From the NCBI RefSeq assembly GCF_003814555.1, contig NZ_RKQN01000001.1, positions 372,001-436,000 of the forward strand: a DNA stretch of 64,000 nucleotides. The letters are read 5' to 3'. The translations under genes and the position numbers were made by a program. Positions 48,786 through 57,974 of this stretch are shown here, piece after piece. The stretch is from Vulcaniibacterium tengchongense (GTDB lineage: Bacteria > Pseudomonadota > Gammaproteobacteria > Xanthomonadales > Xanthomonadaceae). Under the pieces are notes generated by a model. It did no database searches and was not told the origin of the DNA. It saw only the letters and a program-made list of their open reading frames with translations. Within the stretch, counting starts at the first letter, position 1, and each line of letters opens with the position of its first letter.

Positions 48786-49586
48786 TCAGAAACCGCGGGC
48801 GAGGCCGATGCTCAGGGCGGCCTCGCCGTCGGTGCCGGCTTCGATCAGCGGGCTGTCGCCGATCTCGCCGGGCAGGAACTCGTACTTCACCGCGCCGATC
48901 ATGCGCCATTTCCGGCCGAGCGGGTGGGAGAAGCCGAGGCTCGCCCGGGGGATCAGCGTCGATCCCGGACGATAGGCGGGCGCGCCGAGGGCCGCTTCCT
49001 CGTCGAGGGTGCCGTAGTAGTAGTCGGCCATGTCCTTCGACATCCAGCGCACCCCGGCGCCGGGGACGACGGTGGTCCGGCCCCAATGCAGCGCGTAGCC
49101 GTAGTCGAGCGACAGCTCGTAGCCGCCGCTGGCGTCGGCCACGTCCGCCAGCGCCTCGAACTTGAGCTCGCCGGCGCGGCCGCGCCAGCGTGCGGACAGG
49201 CCGACGTCCAGCCCGTCGTCGCGGTCCTGGAGCCAATCGGGATCCAGGCCGTTGGCCAGTAGTTCCCGGCGGCCGAGGTCGTCGATGTCGAAACCGTCGA
49301 AGCGGCCGGACACGACCGCCTCCAGCCGGAACGCCTCGCCCTCGAACAGATGGAACCCGCCGGTCACGCCACGCCAGAAAAAACGCTCGCCTTCGTAATT
49401 GACCAGCGGCAGGGGGAGGGTGCGGGTGCCCTCGCCGGCGTAGGCGCTGTCCTTGACCCGGGCCCCGATGCCGAGGCTCCAGCGGTCGTCGTTGGGGTCC
49501 GCATTGGCCGGCAAATCGCCGGTGCTGGACTGGGCGGAGGCAAGCGTGGGGAACAGCAGGCAGACGACGAGGGCGTGGCGGAGCAT
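48786..49586 (-). CDS. MipA/OmpV family outer-membrane protein
   Basis: 266-residue secreted beta-barrel. A signal peptide (MLRHALVVCLLFPTLASAQ) precedes the MipA/OmpV domain: LGIGARVKDSAYAGEGTRTLPLPLVNYEG in outline, WRGVTGGFHLFEG, YALHWGRTTVVPGAGVRWMSKDMADYYYG in outline, and terminal aromatic GLARGF. MipA proteins tether murein-synthesis enzymes in E. coli, and relatives are induced by antibiotics or metals together with an adjacent two-component system, as here. Function in this organism is inferred. Confidence 0.88.
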   Translation of the reverse strand: MLRHALVVCLLFPTLASAQSSTGDLPANADPNDDRWSLGIGARVKDSAYAGEGTRTLPLPLVNYEGERFFWRGVTGGFHLFEGEAFRLEAVVSGRFDGFDIDDLGRRELLANGLDPDWLQDRDDGLDVGLSARWRGRAGELKFEALADVADASGGYELSLDYGYALHWGRTTVVPGAGVRWMSKDMADYYYGTLDEEAALGAPAYRPGSTLIPRASLGFSHPLGRKWRMIGAVKYEFLPGEIGDSPLIEAGTDGEAALSIGLARGF

Positions 49587-49924
49587 CGGGGGGTGGCCTC
49601 GGAGGGGACGCGGCGCAGTGTCGGCGGCGCCGACTTACGCGCGACTTACGGCGCCCGGGAGCGCGCGTCACCCGGTACACGGGCGGATCGCCGTTCCTCT
49701 GCGCACGCCGGTGCGTGCCGGCCCCGTCCTCGCCCCGGAGCCAAACGTGGGCGTCGGCCGCCGCGCGCGGTGAGCGGCCCGCCGCCGGCCTCCCGACATG
49801 CAGCGCCCACGGCGGCTCGCGGCGCCCCGGCGCACCGACGCGCCGGCCTGCTTCGACGCGGGGGGCGCGCATGCGCCGCGGCCGCTCGCGCCAAGGCGGG
49901 CTCGCCGCGATCATCGTGGCGCGC
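49587..49924. other. Intergenic region between the SMP-30 gene and the MipA gene
   Basis: 338 bp lying downstream of the SMP-30 lactonase gene and upstream of the mipA-RR-HK operon, both on the minus strand. It should hold the mipA promoter and the end of the xylan operon transcript. I see no gene, no clear terminator and no XylR box in it. Confidence 0.5.
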
Positions 49925-51100
49925 TCAGGGCGCCGGCGCGCGGAAACCCGGCCCCGCGACCGTCACGCGCACGCGGGCGACGAAATGGTCGGAGGTCATG
50001 TACAACGAGCGGCCGTCGTCGCCGAACGCGCAGTTCGACACCGCGGTGCCGGTCTCGATACGGCCCAGGCGCCGGCCGTCCGGCGCGAACACCAGGACGC
50101 CGCCGGGACCGGTGGCGAACAGGGTGCCGTCGCTCGCCACCGCCATGCCGTCGGGCAGGCCGGGCGCGCCCTGCGCGACGAGGTCCGAGGCGTCCGCGAA
50201 CACGCGCCGGCCGGCCACCTCGCCGCGTTCGTCCAGCGCGTAGGCGATCCAGAGCGGATGCGCAGGATCGGAGTTGGCCACGTACAGCGTGCGTTCGTCC
50301 GGTGACAGCGCGATGCCGTTCGGATAACGCAGGCGATCGTCGAGCAGCCGCACGCGGCCGTCCGGATCGAGGCGGTAGACGCCGTTGAAGCGCAGCTCCT
50401 TGGCCGGCGAATCGTCGATGCCAGTCAGTCCGTACGGCGGATCGGTGAAGAAGACGGTGCCGTCGCGACGGCGGACCAGGTCGTTCGGGCTGTTGAAGCG
50501 GCGCCCTTGGTAATGCGTCGCCAGCGGCGTCTTCTTCTTGGTCGCCAGGTCGAGCCGCGCGACCAGGCGCGAGCCCGAATCGGCCAGCAGCACGGTGCCG
50601 CCCGGTTCGGGGTGGAGGCCGTTGGCGCCCGGTTCGCGCAGCGCGTCCAGCGGCGGGCCGGCGTAGCCGGACGGCTCGAGGAACACCGACAGGCCTTCGC
50701 GCGGCGACCAGCGGTACAGCCTGTTCTCCGGCACGTCGGTGAACAGCAGGTGGCCGCCGTCGCTGCCGGCGATCCACGCCGGCCCCTCGGCCCAGGTGAA
50801 GCCCTCCGCGACCGGCTCGACGCGCGCGTCGGCCGGCACGATGCGCCGGAACGCCGCCTCGAGCGTGGCATCGAACGCGGCGGTGCGGCCGACCGCGGGA
50901 CGCGTCGGCATGTCCGCGACCGGCGCGCAGGCGCAGAGCAGGCCCCACGCGAGCGCAAGGCCGGGCAGGCGGCCGCTCCGGATACCGGGCCCGCGGACGC
51001 CGGGCGAAGCGAAGCGCCGGGCACCGGCCTCCGGCAAGGGGGGACCCACCGCCGCGCTCGGCGCGGGGCGGGAAGCGTCAGCGGCGTCGGGCGTCTTCAT
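49925..51100 (-). CDS. SMP-30/gluconolactonase family lactonase
   Basis: Six-bladed propeller lactonase of about 391 residues, probably opening a sugar-acid lactone. The metal-binding residues fit the family: E in GFTWAEGPAW, N in RFNSPNDLVRRRDG and D in LPDGMAVASDG. A possible lipoprotein or signal segment (LPGLALAWGLLCAC) lies about 45 residues in, so a later start is possible; ATG 51100 overlaps the xylanase stop by 23 bp and gives coupled translation. Position at the end of the GH115/GH10 operon suggests glucuronolactone, xylonolactone or an aldouronic lactone as substrate. Confidence 0.82.
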   Translation of the reverse strand: MKTPDAADASRPAPSAAVGPPLPEAGARRFASPGVRGPGIRSGRLPGLALAWGLLCACAPVADMPTRPAVGRTAAFDATLEAAFRRIVPADARVEPVAEGFTWAEGPAWIAGSDGGHLLFTDVPENRLYRWSPREGLSVFLEPSGYAGPPLDALREPGANGLHPEPGGTVLLADSGSRLVARLDLATKKKTPLATHYQGRRFNSPNDLVRRRDGTVFFTDPPYGLTGIDDSPAKELRFNGVYRLDPDGRVRLLDDRLRYPNGIALSPDERTLYVANSDPAHPLWIAYALDERGEVAGRRVFADASDLVAQGAPGLPDGMAVASDGTLFATGPGGVLVFAPDGRRLGRIETGTAVSNCAFGDDGRSLYMTSDHFVARVRVTVAGPGFRAPAP

Positions 51101-52253
51101 GCGGCACCTGCAGCACCGCGTCCAGCGCCGGCTTCGGCCGGCGCGCGCGGTCGAACAGCAGCGGATGGTTGGTGCGGTTCGGGATCGGGTAGTCGTTCTT
51201 CCACGACATGCCGTCGTGCACGCCCCACAGGGTGACGCGTGCGATCTTGTCGCGCTTGCGGTGGAACAGGCGGAACAGCTCGGCGTAGCGCTCGGTCAGG
51301 CGCCGCTGCACCTCGGCCGGCAGGCCGTGCGGGTACGGGTCGAGGTAGCGCTCGAACTCGGGCAGCTGGAACTGCGGATGCAACAGGCCGGTGCCGATCA
51401 CCTGGCCCTCGCGGGTCAGCGGCAGCACGTCGATGTCCAGCTCGGTGATCATCACCTTCAGGCCCAGGGCGGCGTAGGCGTCGATCGCCGCCTCGATGTC
51501 CTCCAGGCTCGGGTAGTTCAGGCCCCAGTGCGCCTGGATGCCGATGCCGTCGATGCGCACGCCGTTGGCCTGCAGCATCTTCGCCATCCGCACGATGCCG
51601 TCGCGCTTGGCCGGGCGCTCGGCGTTGAAGTCGTTGTAGTACAGCTCGGCGTCGGGCGCGTAGCGCGCGGCGAACTCGAAGGCCTTGCGCACCACCCGGT
51701 CGCCGTCGCCGACCGCCTTCACCCAGGCGGTGTCGGTGCGGTAGCGGCCGTCCTCGCCGAGGATCTCGTTGACCACGTCCCAGGCCTGCACGCGGCCGCG
51801 GTAACGCCCGGCCACCTTCTCGATGTAGCGGCGCATCGCCTCGATCTGCGCCTGCGGCGTGTTCGGCTCGCCGTTCGCACCGGTGAAGAAGAACGCCGGC
51901 GTCTGGTTGTGCCAGACCAGGGTGTGGCCGACGACGAACATGCCGTGCCTGCGGCCGAATTCGACGAAGGCGTCGGCCTGGGCGAAGTCCCACACGCCGG
52001 GCCGCGGGTTCACGACTTCCGCCTTCATCGCGTTCTCGGCGGTGACCGCGTTGAAGTGCCTGGCCACCAGCGCCTGCGAGGCGGCGTCGCGCCCGGAGAC
52101 GATGTCGTCGTTGACCGCGACGCCGAGCAGGAAGTCGTCGGCGTAGGCGGCCTTCAGCGCCGCGGCCGCCTGTGCCCGCACGGGCACGGGCGGCGCGGCG
52201 GCGGCGAGCAGCGCGGCGGCGAGCGCAAAGGCTTTCGGCAGGAGGCGGGTCAT
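51078..52253 (-). CDS. xyn10A: Endo-1,4-beta-xylanase, GH10
   Basis: Retaining TIM-barrel xylanase of 391 residues. A signal peptide ends near PVPVRAQAAA. The GH10 acid/base is E163 in WDVVNEILGEDG and the nucleophile is E271 in VMITELDIDV. Other typical blocks are NAVTAENAMKAEVVNP, GHTLVWHNQTP and VTLWGVHDGMSW. No binding module is attached, so it probably acts in the periplasm on imported xylo-oligosaccharides. ATG 52253 follows GGAGG. It belongs to the minus-strand xylan operon, downstream of uxaC. Confidence 0.96.
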   Translation of the reverse strand: MTRLLPKAFALAAALLAAAAPPVPVRAQAAAALKAAYADDFLLGVAVNDDIVSGRDAASQALVARHFNAVTAENAMKAEVVNPRPGVWDFAQADAFVEFGRRHGMFVVGHTLVWHNQTPAFFFTGANGEPNTPQAQIEAMRRYIEKVAGRYRGRVQAWDVVNEILGEDGRYRTDTAWVKAVGDGDRVVRKAFEFAARYAPDAELYYNDFNAERPAKRDGIVRMAKMLQANGVRIDGIGIQAHWGLNYPSLEDIEAAIDAYAALGLKVMITELDIDVLPLTREGQVIGTGLLHPQFQLPEFERYLDPYPHGLPAEVQRRLTERYAELFRLFHRKRDKIARVTLWGVHDGMSWKNDYPIPNRTNHPLLFDRARRPKPALDAVLQVPHEDARRR

Positions 52254-52354
52254 GGCGTCGGCGTGGTGGAGTGTCGGATGGCGTTCGGGACCGGATCGGG
52301 CCGCGCGGGCCGGACGGCGATCCTGCGCCGGCCCGGCGGCGGCTGGAACCGGCC

Positions 52355-53779
52355 CTACAGCTTGTAGGCGTTCTTGGGCAGGCGGTAGGCGAGGTCCACG
52401 GCGACCTCGGCCGCCTCGTCCTCGTCCAGCCGGTGCTCGGCGACCAGCTTGGCCAGCACCGCGCAGTCGATGCGGCGGGCGACGTCGTGGCGCGCGGGGA
52501 TCGACAGGAAGGCGCGGGTGTCGTCGTTGAAGCCGACGGTGTTGTAGAAGCCCGCCGTGCTCAGGGTCTGCTCGCGGAAGCGCCACATGCCTTCGGGCGC
52601 GTCGTGGAACCACCAGGCCGGGCCGAGGAACAGGCAAGGGTAGTGGCCGGCCATCGGCCCCAGTTCGCGCGAATAGGTGCTCTCGTCCAGCGTGAACAGG
52701 ATGAAGCGGAAACCGGGTTCGTTGCCGAAGCGGTCCAGCAGCGGCTTGAGCGCGTGCACGTACTCGGTGACCAGCGGCAGGTCGGCGCCGACGTTGCGGC
52801 CGTAGCGCCGGAACAGCCAGGGGTTGTGGTTGCGGTGGCAGCCCGGGTGCAGCTGCATCACCAGGCCGTCGTCCAGGCTCATCGCCGCCATCTCGGTCAG
52901 CACCTGGCCGCGGAACAGCGCGGCCTCGCGCGCGCTGAAGTCGCCGCGCAGGATCTTCTCGAACAGCCTCCGCGCCTCGGCGTCCGACAGGTCCGCGGTC
53001 AGCGCGGTCTCGTGGCCGTGGTCGGTCGAGGTCGCGCCCATCTGCTTGAAGAAGGCGCGGCGGTTGCGGTGCGCGCGCAGGTAGCCGTCCCAGCCGTGCA
53101 CGTCCTCGCCGGTGATTTCGCCGAAGCGCTGCAGCGCGTCGCGGAAGGCTTCGTGTTCGGGGTCGACCACCTCGTCCGGGCGGTAGGCGGTGACGACGCG
53201 GCCGTTCCAGCCGCTGTCGCGGATCGCCTGGTGGTGCGCGAGCGGGTCGAGCGGGCCCTCGGTGGTGGCGATCACCTCGATGCCGAAGCGTTCGAACAGC
53301 GCGCGCGGCCGGAACGCCGGCGTCTGCAGCGCTTCGGTGATGGCGTCGTAATAGAGGTCGGCGCTGCGCTCGTCCAGGCGCACGCGCAGGCCGAACACGT
53401 CGTGGAAGACGTGGTTCAGCCACAGCATCGACGGCGTGCCGCGGAACAGGTGGAAGTGGCGGGCGAACACGCGCCAGGCCTCGCGCGGGTCGACCGGCGC
53501 CCGCGAGCCGTCGCGGCGCGGGATGCCCAGCGCGTCCAGCGGCACGCCCTGGCTGTAGAGCATCCGGAACACGTAGTGGTCGGGCACCAGCAGCAGCTCG
53601 GTCGCGTTGGCGAACGGCGCGTCGGTGGCGAACCAGGCCGGGTCGGTGTGGCCGTGCGGGCTGACGATCGGCAGCGCCGCCACCTGCGCGTACAGGCGCC
53701 GGGCGATCGCGCGCTGGCTCGGGTCGGACGGGAACAGGCGATCTTCGTGCAGCGTCAGGGGTTTGGGGGACGTGGTCAT
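52355..53779 (-). CDS. uxaC: Glucuronate isomerase
   Basis: Converts D-glucuronate to D-fructuronate in the cytoplasm. The 474-residue product matches the family along its length: PIVSPHGHTDPAWFATDAPF (metal-binding HGH motif, outline), HVFHDVFGLRVRLDERSAD (outline), VMQLHPGCHRNHN and the C-terminal ESTYSRELGPMAGHYP region (outline). ATG 53779 is clear. It supplies substrate for UxuB and ManD encoded on the other arm, which ties the two arms into one pathway. Confidence 0.96.
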   Translation of the reverse strand: MTTSPKPLTLHEDRLFPSDPSQRAIARRLYAQVAALPIVSPHGHTDPAWFATDAPFANATELLLVPDHYVFRMLYSQGVPLDALGIPRRDGSRAPVDPREAWRVFARHFHLFRGTPSMLWLNHVFHDVFGLRVRLDERSADLYYDAITEALQTPAFRPRALFERFGIEVIATTEGPLDPLAHHQAIRDSGWNGRVVTAYRPDEVVDPEHEAFRDALQRFGEITGEDVHGWDGYLRAHRNRRAFFKQMGATSTDHGHETALTADLSDAEARRLFEKILRGDFSAREAALFRGQVLTEMAAMSLDDGLVMQLHPGCHRNHNPWLFRRYGRNVGADLPLVTEYVHALKPLLDRFGNEPGFRFILFTLDESTYSRELGPMAGHYPCLFLGPAWWFHDAPEGMWRFREQTLSTAGFYNTVGFNDDTRAFLSIPARHDVARRIDCAVLAKLVAEHRLDEDEAAEVAVDLAYRLPKNAYKL

Positions 53780-53823
53780 GCCGGGGCTACCGCCGGGAAG
53801 GTTCAGGAAACGAGTGCGTCATT

Positions 53824-53837
53824 CCCGCACGAGCGGG
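53824..53837. repeat. Short REP-like palindrome
   Basis: CCCGC-ACGA-GCGGG within the stretch TCATTCCCGCACGAGCGGGG, in the 147-bp gap between uxaC and the GH115 gene. It has the form of the xanthomonad CATTCCCGCGAAAGCGGGAA repeats. Confidence 0.4.
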
Positions 53838-53926
53838 GCTTGCGGGCCGCGCAGCGCGGGCCCAGGCCGTCGAACCGCCTCCGTGCGGTCTTCCGCGATC
53901 CTCGCAAACGCGCAGGGAGGAGCGGG

Positions 53927-56797
53927 TCATCGCCGCAGGCTCTCCGGCGGACCGAGGTAGGAGGGCCGCAGCGGCTCGCGCACGACCTCGATGCGCTGGA
54001 ACGCCACGCCGGGATCCACGCGCCACAGCTTGAGCGTCCGTGCGCCGGCGCGCACGCGGTGGCGCGACACGGCGACGTGGACGCTGTCGCTGACCGCCCG
54101 TTCCCAGGCGCGGAAGTCCGCGTGGCCGGGGGTCGGATCCAGCTTCATGGCGACCATCTGCGGCGCCTCGTCGTCGATCGAGACGGCGTAGCGCAGGCCC
54201 TCGCCGCCGCGGAAGTCGAGGCTGGGCGAGAGCGTCACCCGCACCTCGACTTCGCCCGGCGCGTGCAGCCACAGCGGGTATTCCAGGCGCGCGCCGTCGC
54301 CGCCCGGTTCCTGCGGCGGCGCGGTCGCGGGCAGCGCGACCACCGCCGACAGCGTGCGGCCGAGATGGGGGATCGTGCGCCAGGCCAGGCCCGGCGGCGC
54401 GAGCGCGCGGGCGTAGTGCCCGGCCTCGATGGCGATGTGGCCCTCGCTTTCGACGAAGCCGCTGGCGCGCTCCAGGTCCGCCGGCACGTGCACCGGCACG
54501 TCCACGCGCACCTCGGTGCGGTCGCCGCCGAGCAGGAACACGCTGGCGCGGTGCCGGCCGGGCGGCAACCGGCGCCAGTCGACGTCCACGCGCAGGGTTT
54601 GCTCGTCGCGCACCTCGCCGGCCGTGGACGACAGCTTCAGCCACGGCTGCGAGGCGTGGGCGGTGTACGACACCGGCGCGCGGCCGCGGTTGAACAGCAC
54701 GATCCGGCGCGAAGTCGCGGCGACCGGATCCATCGTAGGCAACCGCGCCCGTTCCAGCAGCACCGGCCAGCCGCGCTCGTCGCCTTCGACGGCCACGCCG
54801 AGCACGCCCCGGTCGGGCACGTCCACCCGCGCCAGCGGCGGCAGGACGTTGCGCTCCGGCTGTTGCCAGTGGGTGTAGCCGATCCGCGGCTGCGACATCA
54901 TGTGCGGCCACTTGCCGCCGGCGATGCCCTGCTCGTAGAGGCGCTGCAGTTCGGCGTCGCGGGCGAACAGCCGCTGCACCTCGTCCGCCCAGGAATTGGT
55001 CGAGGCCCGCCGCTGCGCCGCGTACGCGCGGTTGCGGGCGAGGGCGACGTAGAGCCTGTTGAGATTGCCGCTGGCGAGGATCGGGTACTCGACCAGCTGG
55101 AAATAGGCGTCGTGCCACGCCCGCGGCAGCCGCGCCTTCACCTCCAGCGCGCGCCCGGCCAGCGCCTCCCACCCGGCGACCACGCGTTCGGCCTCGTCGA
55201 AGTTCGCCAGGCTCCAGGTGTCGGCCGACAGCAGCTCCGGCTTGCGGCGCGCGTTGTATTGGGTGTAGCGGGTCAGCAGTTCGCCGATCTCGGCGGCCTG
55301 GGCAGGGCCGAACTGCTCGGCCGCCCACCGCGCGGGGTAGTCCCGCAACCGCTCCAGCGTCATCGCCTCCGGATTCCAGGCCTGGTCGAGGAAGAACGCG
55401 ATCGGGAACTCCATCGGCTTGAGGTCGCCGACGTTGACGATCCACAGCCGGTCCGCGCCGTAGGCCCAGGCCAGGCCCATCTGCTCCCAGACGCGCTCGA
55501 TCTGGGTGGTGTTCAGCCACTTGTAGTTGCGCGGACCGCCGACGTAGTCGAAGTGGTAATAGACGCCGTAGCCGCCGGTTCGCGGCCGGTCGCCGAGCCT
55601 CGGCAGCCGGCGGATGTTGCCCCAATTGTCGTCGGCGAACAGCAGCGTGACGTCGTCGGGCACGCGCATGCCGGCGTCGAAGTAGTCCTGCACCTCCTTG
55701 TACAGGGCCCACACCTGCGGCGTGCGTTCGGCCGGCCGGCCGGTCACGTCCGCGACGATGCGGCGCTGGTCGGCGACGATGCGCTCGAGCAGGCCGATCG
55801 CGGTGTCCTCCGCCATCGGCTCGTCGCCGTCGCCGCGCATCCCGAGGGTGACCACGCTCTCGTAGCCGTTCATGCGCTCGATGCCTTCGCGCCAGAACCG
55901 CTGCAGCGCGGCGGCGTTCTTCGCGTAGTCCCACGGCCCCTTGCCGTAGCGCTCCCATTCCACGTGGGCGCGCATCATCGGTTCATGGTGCGTGGTGCCG
56001 ATGACGACGCCGTACTCGTCGGCGAGCTTCGGGTTCAGCGGATCGTCGTCGTGGAAGGCGCGGCCCCACATCGCCGGCCAGAGGTAGTTGCCCTTCAGGC
56101 GCAGGATCAGCTCGAACACGTGCTCGTAGAAGCGGTGGTTCGGGCCGCCGAACTTCGCCTTCATCCAGCCGCCGAGCGCGGGGTCCTCGTCGTTGAGGAA
56201 GATGCCGCGGTAGCGCACCCTCGGCGCATCGACGAAGCGGCCGGGGGCGACGTGGAGCGCGTCGCGCCTGGCCACCGGGACGTCGGCCCACCAATGCCAG
56301 GGCGAGACGCCGATGCGCCGCGACAGCTCGTACAGGCCGAAGACCGTGCCGCGCTTGTCGCCGCCGGCGATCAGCAGGGCGCGGTCGATGCCGGGCAGCG
56401 GGCGCTCGATCACCTGCAGCAGGTGCGCCTCCCAGCGGCCGGCCACGTCGCCGGTTTCGAGGCCGCGCTCGCGCACGATGCGGTCCACCAGCGCGCTGTG
56501 GCCGAGGGTGCCGGCGATGATCGCGGTGCGGCCCGCGGCGCCGGGTTCGTGGACCAGCGCGGCGTCGCGGCCGGCCACTTTCGACAGGTCGTCGCGCAGC
56601 TCGCGCGCGGCGCGCAGCACGCCGGGATGGTCGCCCTCCGCCACGAGGATCGAGACGGGGCCGCGTGCGTCGATCAGCGGCAGCGCGCGGGCGACCGCGC
56701 GTTCGCAGACCGCGGCCGGCGCGGCGCAGCCGGTCCCCGCATGCAGCGGCGCCGCGGTCGTCAGGAGGAGCAGGGCGAGCAGGGGTGCGATGCGCAT
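53927..56797 (-). CDS. agu115A: Alpha-glucuronidase, GH115
   Basis: Large exported glycosidase of 956 residues that removes (4-O-methyl)glucuronic acid from internal as well as terminal xylose residues of xylan, complementing GH67. A signal peptide ends near TAAPLHAG. The catalytic barrel shows family blocks RGIFLNDEDPALGGWMKAKFGG (outline), YLWPAMWGRAFHDDD, GTTHHEPMMRAHVEW, FADDNWGNIRRLP and WIVNVGDLKPMEFP. The C-terminal region is the GH115C beta domain. ATG 56797 was chosen for its signal peptide; an upstream open frame adds an unlikely basic stretch. Confidence 0.95.
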   Translation of the reverse strand: MRIAPLLALLLLTTAAPLHAGTGCAAPAAVCERAVARALPLIDARGPVSILVAEGDHPGVLRAARELRDDLSKVAGRDAALVHEPGAAGRTAIIAGTLGHSALVDRIVRERGLETGDVAGRWEAHLLQVIERPLPGIDRALLIAGGDKRGTVFGLYELSRRIGVSPWHWWADVPVARRDALHVAPGRFVDAPRVRYRGIFLNDEDPALGGWMKAKFGGPNHRFYEHVFELILRLKGNYLWPAMWGRAFHDDDPLNPKLADEYGVVIGTTHHEPMMRAHVEWERYGKGPWDYAKNAAALQRFWREGIERMNGYESVVTLGMRGDGDEPMAEDTAIGLLERIVADQRRIVADVTGRPAERTPQVWALYKEVQDYFDAGMRVPDDVTLLFADDNWGNIRRLPRLGDRPRTGGYGVYYHFDYVGGPRNYKWLNTTQIERVWEQMGLAWAYGADRLWIVNVGDLKPMEFPIAFFLDQAWNPEAMTLERLRDYPARWAAEQFGPAQAAEIGELLTRYTQYNARRKPELLSADTWSLANFDEAERVVAGWEALAGRALEVKARLPRAWHDAYFQLVEYPILASGNLNRLYVALARNRAYAAQRRASTNSWADEVQRLFARDAELQRLYEQGIAGGKWPHMMSQPRIGYTHWQQPERNVLPPLARVDVPDRGVLGVAVEGDERGWPVLLERARLPTMDPVAATSRRIVLFNRGRAPVSYTAHASQPWLKLSSTAGEVRDEQTLRVDVDWRRLPPGRHRASVFLLGGDRTEVRVDVPVHVPADLERASGFVESEGHIAIEAGHYARALAPPGLAWRTIPHLGRTLSAVVALPATAPPQEPGGDGARLEYPLWLHAPGEVEVRVTLSPSLDFRGGEGLRYAVSIDDEAPQMVAMKLDPTPGHADFRAWERAVSDSVHVAVSRHRVRAGARTLKLWRVDPGVAFQRIEVVREPLRPSYLGPPESLRR

Positions 56798-56953
56798 GTC
56801 GTGGTTCCGGATGGGGGGTTCGACCGCGGAGGGAGCGTGTCCGGTCCTTGCGGGCTGGGGACAACCGGCCGCTGCGAACGGCTCGCGCCCCGCGCCCCGG
56901 CCTCGCCGCGGCAAGCGGCGCGCGTCCCTCCGTCTCCGGTGGGGGGGCGCTTG

Positions 56954-57949
56954 CTATCGCGGCGCCGGGCCGTTCACGCCGCGCACGTAGCCGCGCAGCC
57001 AGGCCATCGCCGGGCGTTCGCTGCCGTCCTTGCGGATCAGATAGGCGCGTTCCTTGTCGCGCCACAGGCCGGGGCGGAACCCCCACAAGGTGATGCCGGC
57101 GACGGCCGGGTGTTCCCAGAACACCGGGAACACGCGCTGGTAGTCGCGCAGCTGCTGCGCGTCGGTGAGGCCGTCGATGTCCAGTTCGGTCACGTAGATC
57201 GGCAGCCCGGTCTCGGCCAGCAGGTCGAGGCTGGCCTGGTGCACCGACATCGGCACGTCCGGCGTCGTGGCGAAGGCGTGGCCCTGCACGCCGATGCCGT
57301 CGACCAGGTTCTCCTTGCGCAGCAGGTCGATGATCCCGCGGTAGCGCTTCGCGTCGGCCGGCGTGTTGGTGATGCTGTAGTCGTTGATCAGCAGCTTGGA
57401 CTTCGGGAAATGGCGCCGGGCCATGCGGAACGACTCGAGGATCCAGTCCCAGCCGGTGGCGCCGGCGCCGCCGAGCGCTTCGACGTAGTGGCCGCCGCCT
57501 TCGTCGTCCTTGGTCGGCGGATCGTGCAGCGGCTCGTTGACGACCTCGACGAAGTCGAGCTCGGGATAGCGCGCGGCCACCGCCGCGAACCATTCCTCGA
57601 TCTCCTCGCGCTGCTCCGCCGGCGGCAGCGCCTCGATCCACTCCGGCTGCTGGTTGCCCCAGACCATCACGTGCATCTGGAACGGGAAGCCGTGCTGTTT
57701 GGCGAAGCGATAGGCGGCGTCGAGGCCGCTCCAGTCCATCACGTCGCGGACCTTCTCGACCTCGCCCCACTTGCCGGCGTTCTCGGGCGTGACCTTGTTC
57801 CAGTAGCTGGCGAAGCCCTCGACCTGCGACGGGCCGTGGATGCCGCCGAGGAACTTCTTCTGCCCGGCGGCCAACGGCGCGCCCTGCGCCTGCGACTGCA
57901 GCGGCAGCGCGGCGAGCGCCGCGGCCAGGACCGTATGCATGACTTTCAT
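56954..57949 (-). CDS. xyn10B: Endo-1,4-beta-xylanase, GH10 (second copy)
   Basis: 331-residue GH10 enzyme with a signal peptide (MHTVLAAALAALPLQSQA). Acid/base E139 lies in VEVVNEPLHDPP and nucleophile E255 in YVTELDID; KVTPENAGKWGEVE and HVMVWGNQQPEW are family blocks. It is only distantly similar to the other GH10 in the same operon, so the two are not a recent duplication and probably differ in chain-length preference. It lies directly after the MFS transporter gene (25-bp gap). Confidence 0.95.
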   Translation of the reverse strand: MKVMHTVLAAALAALPLQSQAQGAPLAAGQKKFLGGIHGPSQVEGFASYWNKVTPENAGKWGEVEKVRDVMDWSGLDAAYRFAKQHGFPFQMHVMVWGNQQPEWIEALPPAEQREEIEEWFAAVAARYPELDFVEVVNEPLHDPPTKDDEGGGHYVEALGGAGATGWDWILESFRMARRHFPKSKLLINDYSITNTPADAKRYRGIIDLLRKENLVDGIGVQGHAFATTPDVPMSVHQASLDLLAETGLPIYVTELDIDGLTDAQQLRDYQRVFPVFWEHPAVAGITLWGFRPGLWRDKERAYLIRKDGSERPAMAWLRGYVRGVNGPAPR

Positions 57950-57974
57950 CCATTCCCCTCCGGACGGTTCGCGA

